Shown here: positions 48,201-58,599 of the stretch, one piece after another
Layout of the letters: every line of letters starts with the position of its first letter
Numbering within the stretch: the stretch's first letter is position 1
From: Heliopora coerulea
Lineage: Eukaryota > Cnidaria > Anthozoa > Scleralcyonacea > Helioporidae
Direction: 5' to 3'
DNA: 64,000 bases
Assembly: GCA_030142905.1 (NCBI GenBank)
Contig: JASJOG010000026.1
Coordinates: 641,001-705,000, forward strand
The notes under the pieces: model-generated
The model's input: the letters and a program-made list of their open reading frames with translations, nothing else
What the model was told of the DNA's origin: nothing
Databases searched by the model: none
Position numbers and translations under genes: made by a program

Positions 48201-51200
48201 AACTGGAGTCAGTCCACTGTAACCCTAAAAGACTCAACTCAAGTCTTAATTTTGACCTGAAATCAAAAATGGTTAAATTTATTGTGTTAGACTCAACTCA
48301 GCTAAAAAATTACATGTCCACCCCACTCAACACAAGATTTATATAACCAGAGACTCATCTCAAAACTTGATTTCAAATGACTAGATTACTGAAAATCTTT
48401 ACGTCATTGTTTTCCTTGGTGGCATAGGTCAATAAAGAAAAGCAACAAGTTACAGCACAAGCTGGCATCACTTTGCATGAATTCGACAATCAGCTCAGGA
48501 AATATGGACTGGGAGTACCACTGTAAGTGGGGTTTTTTTATTATAACACCCTTGACTTGTTAATCTTCATATTTGAACATTCCCTAATCTGATGGTAAAC
48601 ACCATTTTAAGGCCAGGTTCTTTAACAATATCAGTAGTTACAACATAATCATTGTAGCTGTCTCCGCTAGTACATGTTGTTCAGCTGTCGCAGTATCTTA
48701 CTCAACACGAGTTGTTTACCAGACATGACACCATGTTTGTATCATTTGCATCCTTGCATGAACTGTTAAATCTAACTTTTCATTGCCCTGTACTTAATCA
48801 CAGGATCTCCACCTTATCTGATGTGACCTTAGGTGGTGCCATTGCAACTGGAACACATAACACAGGTGTTGAATATGGTGTCTTAGCAACCAGTGTAAGT
48901 GTAAACCTCACAAAAACATTTTAAGTTTCCATACCAGATATTAACTACATTTACCTAAATTTCTCACACCTGCAATTTTGAATTATCAAACACAGCAGTA
49001 GCCATGTTTAGTTCAAACTTTAATTCATGTAATTTACTTTAGGTTGTTGAACTTACTCTGTTGTGTGCCAATGGAGAAGTTCTTCACTGCAGCCATGAGG
49101 AGAATGAAGACATTTTCAATGCTGCTAGGTGCCACTTAGGAGCAGTGGGAATCATACTGGATTTGACATGGCAATGTGAAAGTGCTTTCAAGTTGGCCTC
49201 AAAGAAAAAGGCTGGAAAGTTAGATGAGGTAAGTATTGTAGCTTCTGACTGGAGTCTAAGAAGGTGGACATCACCAGCACCAGCACCAGTAGCACTAACA
49301 CCACTCCCAGCACCAACACTTACTGGAGCACCAGTGCTAGCACCAACACCAGCACCAGTAGCACTAATAATAGTACCAGCCTCAACACTTACAGTAGCAC
49401 TAGTACTAACACGGCCACCAGCACTAACAAGAGCACCAGTCCCAGTGCCAGCACCAGCATCTGCAAAAGCATCACCAGCACTTTCACTAGCACCAACAGT
49501 AATAGCAGCACCAATATGAACGCCAGCATCAGTACCAGCACCAGCACCTACAAAAACATTAACACCAACATCAGTACGAGCACCTTGGCTAACACATGCA
49601 CAAGCTGAGTACGAACTCAAACACAAATATAAAATCAGATGAATGCACAAACTCCAACATGAACACTCAAACTTAAACAGTAAAACTCAAAAATGTCAAA
49701 ACACAAGCTGGTTTCAAAATATAAACATGGTATATTTTGTGATGTAGGTGCTACATAACTTGGAAAATGACGTTAAGCAAAGCGAACACTATCGGTTCTT
49801 ATGGTGGCCACATACGAACGATGTAGTCATTTGGACCATGGATAGGACAGACAAGGTACGGTAATTATGATTGGTGATTATAAAATAGGTTGCTTCTTAC
49901 TCAAGCTCTGATTGGTCTGTGGCAGTGTTTATATGAGAATACATAAACACGGAATTTTCCCGCCCTTTTCTAAATCTGCTTATATGAAATATATAGAACA
50001 TATTTCATCTATAGAAATATATGAATTATATAGTAGTGATATGAGCTCTTGGGATGTTGTGAACTCTTGCCTGCATCTTGTGCTCCTATGACGCTTTTCT
50101 TTAGCCTCACAACATCCCACGTGTTTATGTTACAATATATAAACATGAAAAACCATTTTATTATATTTCTTAATCTTGATTTGTAAATTTAACTGTTCTA
50201 TATTGTAAGTATCCGTGTACTGATTTTTTTTTTGTTCAGTAAATATGCATGGACAATAATTCTTTTCCTTTTCTATATCTTTCCTGTTTTCACGTTTAAA
50301 ATACAGAACTCCTACATTAAAGAGTTTTCCATTGAAGAATATTTCCGATCTTTCAGTGCCTTGTAGTGCCTGGTTCTTCAATTCTCTGGCACTAACCTGA
50401 CATTGAACTCCTTGTTGTTTGAAGTGAACAGTGAGGAAACGTTTGACCCACTCTTGTTTTAATTCTCATTTCAACAGCCGATACAGATCAGAGAAAGTTG
50501 GTTTTGGAATTACTTGATTGGATTTCATCTTTTACAACTTGTGTATTGGATCAGGTTAGCACCGTAGGAATTTAATGTGGCTTGCTGGGTGTACACGTAA
50601 GTCAATAAGGCAAGATACATCCCTATCAATTCCATTTGTCGTTGAATTGTATTTGCCCTTGAATTGTATTTGCCCTTGAATTGTATTTGCCCTTAGGTAT
50701 TTAACGCGAACCCTCTCTGTTCGACACCCCAACCTGCAGTCTTTCTGAGTCAACCTCAGGGTAACATGAAGAAAAAATTGGTGTTAGTGTTTGTTGTGGC
50801 TCAGCTTCAAGTGGTGCTGCTGGTTGTATTGACGGTGCTAAGGATGATTGTGGAATACAGACAAGGCACTGCACATCCTCACGGATAAGTGTTACGCTGT
50901 CCCAAGAATCTCTCGTGCACTTGAAATGAATAAAACGAGGATACTGTGTCCAATCGACTCGATAGCTCAACTGGTAGAGTAGCGGTAGGGAAACTGAAAA
51001 TGCGAGCTCGACTCGCCTGGATTTAGTTGACAAGTCGTCGTGAACCAAGTGATAATCAATTCAGTTCCCAGTTGGTCATAAATTATTTTTCCGTAAGTTC
51101 GAAAATGTCTCATTTAAACATTTGAAAATTCAGACAACTTCAATAAATTCCGATTTTTCCCCCTACACGTTCCATTTTTAAGTGTCGTGATCCTCCGACC

Positions 51201-53788
51201 ACGACGCTTGAGCCATCTGGCTCTCCCGGCGGAGAAGTATCTGTAAGAAATTAGTGATGTATACAAGTAGAAAATGGGTAAAAAGTTAATTTTTTGCGAA
51301 AAGTGTAATTTTTAACTGATTATTAAATAAATGTTACAGCACTTTTCTTATGACATGTTTTGTTTCTTCTTGTTCTTGTTCCAGCTCTTTTTTCCCTTTC
51401 CTAGTAAAGTTCATTAACAAATACCATTTCTTGTGGTTGAATAGCCATCCAGCTGAAGTGGTCAACGAAAGTGAGAAGGTTGGTACAATCAGTCGTTGCG
51501 ATAGTTAAACCTGTTCTCCACAACTTTCCAAGCAATACTTCACAAAATATCAATGCTTGCACGTATCACTGCAGAGGACAACACAACTTACGACCTCGTC
51601 AAGTTAAAATTTAACTGAAATGCTCGTATTTAGGTGGGATTAACCGGTATAGAAGAGGGTTAAGTGTGATCCCTGATTGAATTCAACCGAGTCAAACTGA
51701 ACTTGGTCTAGATTTGAATTTAATGGGATTAGGCTGAGCATTGGATTGGACTGGACTGGTTAGGGCTGAGTTAGGTTGGACTGGACTGGACTGGACTGGA
51801 TTGGATTGGATTGGATTGGATTGGTTAGGATTGAGTTTGTTTGGATTGGGTTCGGTTGAGTTGCATGGGGGTGGAGTGGGACTGGGTTGGTTAGGGTTGG
51901 TTTTGATTGGATTGGATTGGATTGGATTGGGTTAGATTGAGTAATAAAAAGTTCTCTCCCTTATGAGGTCTGTTTGTCTCTTATAGGTGTTTAGTTACGA
52001 TTGTCTGTTTCAGCAATATGTGACAGACTGGGCTATTCCAAGGTATTCCTTGTATTAATTGCTGTAGCCTTAATAAACTGCGATTGGATCAATGACATGA
52101 ACATTGTTATATCCTCAGGGAGAAAACTCCGTACGTGTTAAACCGCTTGAAGAAATGGCTCGATGAATCCGGTTTCTTTGCTCATATGCCAGGTTAGTAC
52201 TATTACAAAACCTTAAGAGATGGGCTTTAGCAATGTCAAGTACCTCTGACATTTTGTGTCATTCCACCAGAGTCGTAAATAGGTTTAAAAGTTTTTTGGC
52301 TCAGCAATGTTTCCCAGTGCATTCCTGTGAAACCTCCGACCTATTTCATGGCACTTTGGCCTGAATATTACAATCGGAATATTAAAAGGCAGAGCAGTGT
52401 TAACTGTCTCTGATTGCTGTATCTTGTCTGCTTTTGAGGTAATTGTGCAGGACTCACAAAAGTCCTGTCACTTCACTAGTCACTTAACTTACGCGACTGC
52501 GAGTTTCATTCAGTTGTTTTGTGCAACTGTTTTTGTTTGATACCTTCTCTTCAAGGAAGAGAACTTTCAAACGTATTTTGTTAGTTGAAGCCTTGAGCAA
52601 CCTTAGACCAACCTTAAAAGAACACCTACCGAATGCATGGTCCCAACACCATCATGCGAGGGTGTGAGGGGGATTATGTAGTTAACAAAAGAAATTCACC
52701 CCCTTCCCGCTTCACATATTGCAGTTGAAGTGAGGTTCACGAAAGGAGATGACATTTACATGAGTCCTGCGTATGGCCGCGATACATGCTTTATCAATAT
52801 CATAATGTTTCGGTAAGTAAATGGTAGTAAAACAAAACTGATTGCTTATAAATGAGTTATTTAATTATTAACTGATATCTAATTACTTTTATTAATTAAA
52901 ACAAGAGTGATTACTTGTAGATTAATTATTTAATTATTGACTTTTAACTTTTAATTATTTATTTTATTCTTGTTAGTTATTTTCATTACATATAAGATCT
53001 TGGAATTACAAACATTCGTTGAACTCAAATCCTCCGAAAATGTTTCTGACTTGGGACGAAACTGTAATATTTTTCTGAACATCTGCTTAACCATGATTTA
53101 GACCAAAGTTCGCACTCCGTCAATTTTCTCATATATGTTTATTAAAAATCTTCCTGCTTCAGAATCTTAGGTTTTTTATATTCCTCTGTTTCAGCCCGTA
53201 CGGCAAGTTTATTCCGCATGAAGACTACTGGAATTTCTACGAAGATTTAGTGTTGTCAGTTGGTGGTAGACCTCACTGGGCTAAGGCAAGTTTTTATGAG
53301 ATTTTGAGACTGGTGACGCTTTTTGAAAGATTACTTAACATCAAAAACACCTTATCTTTTATTATTGTTCCACATCTTCCTTCCTTCCTCCCCCCTCCCT
53401 CTTTTCGTTCGTTTCTCCTCCCTCCCTTCTCCCTTCCTTTCCTTCCTTCCTTCAATCCTTGCTTTTTCTCCCCTGTCTTCTATCTCTTTCTCTCTTCTTC
53501 ATCTATTCCACGGTTTCCTTTGATCAATGTGTAATTTTAACCTGCTGTGAAGTTTAAGTTGTTAATTGTTCACTTCTGTTAAACGCATTTTTTGTTTTGT
53601 TCTGTTCTGTTTCGGGGTATTTTTTTTTTACTTTTTAAAATTTTTTCTAGGCCCACAAAGTGGATCCGGATACCTTCTCAACATTATACCCAAGGTTTGA
53701 CGATTTTCGGAACATCTGCCGAAAACTTGACCCTCATCACATATTTGTCAATGATTACTTGGAAAGGTCAATTTTCCGCCAAGACTAA
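45211..53788 (+). CDS. GULO: L-gulonolactone oxidase (ascorbate synthesis)
   Basis: Fourteen exons give an uninterrupted 448 aa (vertebrate GULO is 440 aa). Exon coordinates: 45211-45234, 45366-45464, 47740-47865, 48428-48522, 48804-48894, 49043-49228, 49748-49855, 50478-50554, 51385-51478, 51987-52042, 52119-52192, 52725-52812, 53195-53285, 53651-53788. The FAD-binding half contains VVGCGNSPSDITC, ATGTHNTGVEYGVLATS and RCHLGAVGIILDLTWQC. The ALO-type half contains YRFLWWPHTNDV, VEVRFTKGDDIYMSPAYGRD and the catalytic GGRPHWAKAH motif. The enzyme oxidises L-gulono-1,4-lactone with O2 in the last step of vitamin C synthesis, normally in the ER membrane. The position of the His that carries covalent FAD in rat GULO is Asn60 here. 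The intron after HWAK has a GC donor. Introns hold a LINE relic, a SINE and simple repeats. Everything else looks intact and functional. Confidence 0.95.
45915..45948. repeat. G/C homopolymer palindrome
   Basis: A run of G (ggggggg) and ccatg is followed by about 17 consecutive C, in GULO intron 2. Such tracts are unstable and may be miscounted in the assembly. Confidence 0.9.
46330..46754 (+). pseudogene. Internally deleted LINE ORF fragment
   Basis: The frame at 46362-46754 carries a LINE RT tail: WNRLRWLGHVLQKDDDDWVKK, then GKRGQGRLRMTWSQVVERDM and RLKREDAKER. Just upstream, in another frame, is a peptide like the pre-RT linker (AEKAVLKECVAAKKVAKKGV). The RT core that should lie between is missing, so this is an internally deleted relic. 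It lies in GULO intron 2, in the sense orientation. Confidence 0.75.
46871..47080. mobile_element. Candidate hAT-like MITE
   Basis: The left end (caagggtgcaactagg) and right end (ctagttgtaccccctg) are imperfect inverted repeats. CAGGGG-type termini are common in hAT elements. About 210 bp, non-coding. No clean 8-bp target duplication. Lies in GULO intron 2. Confidence 0.5.
48050..48365. repeat. Cluster of ACTTGAGT / ACTCAACTCA words
   Basis: The words gacttgagt, gactcaactc, ttgactcaac and actcaagtc occur many times in both orientations within about 300 bp of GULO intron 3. It reads like a diverged simple repeat with internal inversions. Confidence 0.6.
49264..49612. repeat. (AGCACC/AACACC)n minisatellite
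   Basis: About 350 bp of imperfect agcaccagcacca/ctaacaccag units starts 36 bp inside GULO intron 6. Two plus-strand frames and one minus-strand frame stay open across it. The frame of exon 6 continues into it as an Ala/Pro/Thr/Val-rich tail if the intron is retained. Confidence 0.9.
50875..51045 (+). mobile_element. tRNA-derived SINE, copy 2
   Basis: The leader (gaatctctcgtgcacttgaaatgaataaaa) is followed by a tRNA-like segment whose A box is a very good match (TAGCTCAACTGGTAGAG) and a B-box-like gagctcgactcgcc. It is homologous to 6738-6895 across leader and tRNA part. Lies in GULO intron 8, sense orientation. Confidence 0.75.
51735..51945. repeat. (GGATT/GGACT)n pentanucleotide array
   Basis: Runs of ggatt and ggact units with interruptions in GULO intron 9. 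They give a spurious WTGLDW-type ORF. Confidence 0.95.
53388..53520. repeat. Polypyrimidine tract in GULO intron 13
   Basis: CCTTCC/CTCCC-rich stretch inside the GC-AG intron. Confidence 0.85.
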
Positions 53789-55211
53789 GCCAGTCTATTA
53801 CCCCATTATTGTTCTTCGTTGCAACTGAGATATCTGACGGTATTCCCAACTTAAAAAAATGTCGTTACTAATTTCGATTTGGCTCTAGAAATTAAAAATA
53901 ACCAACATATGTTTTAAGTGGTTGAAGATGATTTCCTGATATTCATTCTGTTGTAAAGACACTTCTTCATTCATGCACGTTCCATCTTGTTTTCTAAAAG
54001 CAGACTCCCTTGAGTCGTCATTCTCAAACATTGCGGACTCTAGCGCAGTAAGGGGGATTGCGAGGAAGGTTAGAAAAACCCAAAAAAAACTGGTCATTTT
54101 AAAATCACTGGAAATGCGTTTTCAGTTATAAGGTGCTCGACCACCCTGACGCATCTGCTTTTCCCTGCTCAATCTCTGTTTTGTTTTGTCTTTTTGTTTT
54201 TTTACTCGAACTAGATAATTTGTACAATTCTTTGCACAATATTTTGTACAAATAGAGGAGATATACTTAGAAGTATAGAAAGTAAGACGGAGGCTGTTAC
54301 GAATGTATTTAATGGCGAAAGATATAAATATTTGTTCAAATTCCTTTTTTAAATTTGTGACAAATACGGTCCGTCAAAGTTCGTCGCACTCTGTTCAAAT
54401 GTAGGGAAGATGGAGTTATGGGGCAGTGGCGTAACGGACTATGGTCAGGGTTAAAGCAACTCCTAAGGGCCCCCGATGAATCTGTAAAGACAATTGAGAA
54501 TTAGTCTTGAAATTGTCTACACTAAGTCTATAAAAACGGAGGTGACGGGGGCCCCGAACGAAAATCTTCTAAGGGCCTCCAGTGATTCCGTTATGCCACT
54601 GGTTGGGGGCTTCAGTTGCACCGCCCTCGCTCTTCGAGGGAGAATTGTGTACCAGGTATAGCAAATATGCTCCTCAACGATCGCACAGTTGTCTGGGGAA
54701 ACTCTGAAAATGCCAATTCAGAGCCCACAAAACTCAATTTTTCCGGTGAAACATGCCCGCTGCGCTCCTAAAAAGACGAACATTAGTTACTTCTCACCAC
54801 CAAACTTTCTATTAGTGACTAGTAAAACATTGACCAGTACCACCATGTGAACGTTTCGTCCCTTTCAAACGTGAAATAGCCATCATGTCTTTGAGTAATT
54901 CCAGAAATATCGAGATAAAAAAGTAAAGAAGAATGAATAAAACGAATAAAAAAGTGAGTTCTCAACCTGCGCTGTGTTTGACCAGCGGCTTGTGAATCGT
55001 TCACTCTCATTACTTGGTGTAATAATGTTCCAAAACCATTAATTACACCTTTATGGTGCAATATCAATAATTCATTGTTTATATAGACGATGGGCGACGT
55101 CATACTGTTGCAAAAGTAGAGCTAAACTAAACGACCGGCTAATATCTCCATTTTTTAACTCAAATAGCAACCTTCTGTTGAGGTTCCGTAGGTGTTTTAC
55201 CCAATTTGACT
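53789..55211. other. Intergenic region between GULO and the RNF14-like gene
   Basis: Presumed GULO 3' UTR and downstream DNA. AATAAA occurs at about 54936 and 54945. The region contains a small MITE at 54424-54601. No gene seen. Confidence 0.5.
54424..54601. mobile_element. Small hAT-like MITE
   Basis: The termini CAGTGGCGTAACGGA and TCCGTTATGCCACTG are 15-bp inverted repeats with one mismatch, of the CAGTGGCG type common in hAT elements. It is 178 bp and non-coding. The flanks TTATGGGG and GTTGGGGG are only partly alike, so the target duplication is decayed or absent. Confidence 0.75.
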
Positions 55212-56667
55212 ATGGCGGAAAGTAGTGCGAGTCTCAGCGAACAACAAGACGAAATATTAGCGTTGTCGGCAATTTTTGGCGGCGACTTTTCAAAGTGCGA
55301 ATACGACGAGTGCAACACGATCTACGAGATAAAAATCAAAGTAAATCTCATCGGGAAAAAAGTACAACTTCGTGCTTGGCTTCCTGTAGAAGAACAAGTC
55401 GAAGAAGATGAACCAGAGGAGGAAAAAAGTAACACAAAAGAGGCTTCTGCCTTTAAAAAAATTAGCTTTCGCCGCTCAGAGTCAAAAAAGCATACTTGCT
55501 TGACGCTTTCGGTATCGCATTTGACTCCTCTTCGTCTGGAATTCTCTCTTCCCAGAGATTATCCTACATGTTCTAAACCGATGTTCACCTTGTCCTGTCT
55601 GTGGCTTGACGGTTATCACCTGAGTTGCTTGTGTCAGAAGTTGGATGAGCTGTGGGAATCAAACGTTGGGCAAGCTGTCATATTTTCTTGGGTAGACTGG
55701 CTGCAATATTCCTCGTTGGAATTCTTGGGTGCAACAGAAACTATCTCCTTGAAACCTTTCACGTGGGACAGAGATGACACAAGAGTTCGAGATTCTAGGG
55801 GCCTATCAGAATTCCTAGAACCCAAGAGCTGTGCCTTGAAGATCCTGGAACATGACTTTCGCATGGAGCAGCAACGATTTCGAAAGGAGAGTCATGTTTG
55901 TGAAATCTGCTTTGAGGAAAGAGAAGGGATCTTGTTCCACTTTCTGGAAGAGTGTGGACACAAGTACTGTGCAGAATGTCTGCTTGATTATTGCCAAATG
56001 CATGTAAACGAGGGGACTGTAAAGCAGTTGCAGTGCCCAGACAAAGAATGCCGATCAGCTCTTACCCCAATAATCCTCAGGGAGTTGTTAAGTGAAGAGG
56101 ACTTTCAACGTTGGGAAAGACTTTTGTTTCAGCAAACATTGGATGGGATGGTTGATGTTCTATACTGCCCTCGTTGCAACTCTGTAGTTCTTCAAGATGA
56201 AGATGAGAAATCCAAGCTTGCTCAATGTGGGGATTGCTTTTTCAGTTTCTGCACTGAATGTTTAATGAGCTGGCATTCAACCCAGCCTTGTGGCTCTGAG
56301 TTAGAACCAAATCCCAAACCTACCTCAAAGCTTAAAGAGAAACGTCGAAGAACAAACAGGACAAACCAAGTCACAAGCAATGAGCTGGAAGAGGTCACAA
56401 GTAGAACTTCGCATTGGAAGCAAAAGAATATGACTCCCACAATGCAAAATTATCAGTTCTTGATGCTTCAACAAAGACTTGGAAAATTTCAGAGGTGTCC
56501 TAAATGTCGTATCATGGTGGAGAAGACTGAGGGTTGTAATATGATGCACTGTTCTCGTTGCAGTCAAAGTTTTTGCTGGCAATGTGGTTGGTACAAAGAT
56601 GTAGTAAAGAATTTGCATATTATGAGCCATTAAACTGTATATGTATGTATATGTATATATATATGTG

Positions 56668-56719
<52 letters not shown>

Positions 56720-58163
56720 AGTAAATTTCATCTTACTGAGTGTAGATGTTTGTAAGCTTGGATATATTTATGATGAAAAGTTTGTTCTCAACCTTTATCT
56801 CAGAAAATTTCTGAGCTCCCCAATGGGAATCAAACCCGTGTCTCCCAATTACCGGTACGGTTGTTTTACCACTAGACTATAGGGTCTCAGACGGCAAGCA
56901 TGATGTTAATTAGAGACCTGGTAAGTAACTTTTCATCATACATAGATCTAAGCTTACAAACATCTATGCTTAGTAAGATAAAAGTCACTCATACACAATA
57001 TCACATCACAGGTATGTTGAGCTTTCAAGTACGAAAGAAGCATATCAATATTATGTGTGTGTGTGGGTGGGTGGGTAGGTGTGTCTGAGTGTCTGTCTAT
57101 GCATCTTTGTCTGTATAGATGTATATGTGAATACATGTGGAATGAAGGGGTTGTTTTTTTCAAATAAGGAAACCATTTCAAGTCAAAAGTACTGTACTTG
57201 ACTGACCACAAACATACAAAGGCACTATATAGGACAATCAGTGGTGATTTTCAATCCATTAGTCAGACACTGCATCCTGCTACGAGTTTTGCATGATTAA
57301 CTCATTAAAGGGCAGGCCTCATCCCCTTGATGAGTCAAATCATCTGCTGTTAGCCAGAATAATATTATAAAGTGTGCTTTTTGTCCTTAATAGGTTAAGG
57401 ACATGGCTTTTTAACTCATTAAGGGGCAGGGCTCTTACCCTTGACAAGTAAAATTGTCCAGCGTTAGCCAAAGTAAAATTATAAAGTGACTGCTCTTGCT
57501 TCAGAATGAATTAATTTAGGGCCTAATGGATCATGATCTTTCTCGAGGGTAGGAATAAGCTACAACTGTAAAGTTGCAAGAGGGAATCACTGTATACATA
57601 CATTTTTACCTGTACATGTTCTTATGCTATACATATATTTACCTATAAATATAATACATGCACATACCCTTGCAAAAATGATTATATGTCCACACATACA
57701 TAATACATTAACATGTGCTGGGTAGTTGAAACCCTGAGCTGATCTTAGAGTACTAGATTCATTTGATATGGCTAGTATTATAGCTTATATACCTTAGCTA
57801 ATTTCAGTCATTACTGACATAGGTCAGAAGGTTACAGGCCATGGTCATTTTTTATCCTGTGGAACTGGCAATGCAGGGTTTAATGAAATTCTAAACAGAG
57901 GCCGTCAGATGCTTGCAAATCGCCCTGTTGCTGAAGGAGCTCTCAAAATAAATGAACGTCGGGAAGCTAATCCACTGGCAAGAATGAAACTCCAAATCTG
58001 TCCTCGTTGTCATCAAAGGAATATGAAGGAAAACAGGAACAATCACATGAAATGTTGGGCTTGTAAAACTGACTTTTGTTACCAGTGTGCAAAGCAGATT
58101 AGTAGCTCTATGTCAGTACATTACAAAGTTACCAGTTCATGCCAACAACATTCAGATGACTAA
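55212..58163 (+). CDS. RNF14-like RBR E3 ubiquitin ligase
   Basis: Two exons (55212-56586 and 57823-58163), joined as TGT G|gttggt ... acatag|GT, give 571 aa. An N-terminal RWD domain (residues ~6-150, with LEFSLPRDYP) carries an acidic insert. RING1 starts at C230 (CEICFEER ... CGHKYCAECL). The IBR follows (YCPRCNSVV ... CGDCFFSFCTECL). RING2 starts near C429 (CPKCRIMVEKTEGCNMMHC); the Cys in TEGCNMM is the expected catalytic thioester Cys. Exon 2 completes RING2 (FCWQCG|QKVTGHGHF). It then adds a further Cys-rich module, CPRCHQRN..NNHMKCWACKTDFCYQC, ending in a CQQH motif. Similar RWD-RBR ligases (RNF14/ARA54 group) act on stalled ribosomal and nuclear-receptor targets. Without splicing, exon 1 would end in the short tail DVVKNLHIMSH. 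The intron contains a TIR element and AT repeats. Confidence 0.9.
56640..56714. repeat. (AT)n / (ATGT)n microsatellite
   Basis: atgtatatgtatat grading into a pure AT run, in the RNF14-like intron beside the TIR element. Confidence 0.95.
56730..56979 (-). mobile_element. tRNA-like element with TIRs, intronic copy
   Basis: About 250 bp. It starts atcttactgagtgtagatg and ends in the inverted form, catctatgcttagtaagat. Between the TIRs, on the minus strand, is the tRNA-like segment (A box TAGTCTAGTGGT, B box GGGTTTGATTCCC). Homology continues to about 57053. The copy is inverted relative to the one at 58834-59088. Confidence 0.8.
57297..57513 (+). repeat. Dispersed 'cattaagg' repeat, copies 2 and 3 in tandem
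   Basis: Two adjacent copies of about 110 bp (starting taactcattaa at 57297 and 57412) match 39283-39395. In the RNF14-like intron. Confidence 0.6.
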
Positions 58164-58599
58164 GAGAAACATCCAAAAGTGTTTTGTGATGGACACTGCT
58201 TGTTCACAGTGACATGAAATAACATCCCCAATATAAACACATCACAGGTGAACTATCATTTATGCATTACTGTAAGACTGGGACACATTTTGGGCTAAAC
58301 ATCAACAATTACTTGACAGTAGTGTAACTAGAACATTTTAAGTGAGGAAGGGTGCCCTAAGAGGCCCTCGGCAAATACAGGAGGCAACATCGACTGAACG
58401 TTTTAGGAGTGCCTCTCAAATGTGTCATCTTGCACACCTGCAATTGTGGAAATGTCCAACTCTATGGAGGTTAATGATTACATACAATACAAGTTAGGGT
58501 GGCCCAGTAAATTTTTAGTAGGGCCTGGCCACTCCCTGTAGTTAACCCTATTACTTAAACATGTCAAATCTATATATTATGTTAACCTATATATTAACC
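58164..58599. other. 3' flank of the RNF14-like gene
   Basis: Presumed 3' UTR. A segment at about 58318-58556 has weakly inverted ends (cagtagtgtaacta / tagttaaccctattact) and could be a decayed MITE. Confidence 0.4.

Noticed and set aside
49264..49650. Thr/Ser/Asn-rich and Ala/Gly-rich ORFs on both strands
   Set aside because: Trinucleotide-based minisatellite with no stop codons in several frames; no start or domain context.
51741..51935. WTGLDW-repeat ORF
   Set aside because: Translation of the GGATT/GGACT array in a GULO intron.
58318..58556. Possible MITE with cagtagtgtaacta ends
   Set aside because: The inverted ends align only with gaps and no target duplication is visible.
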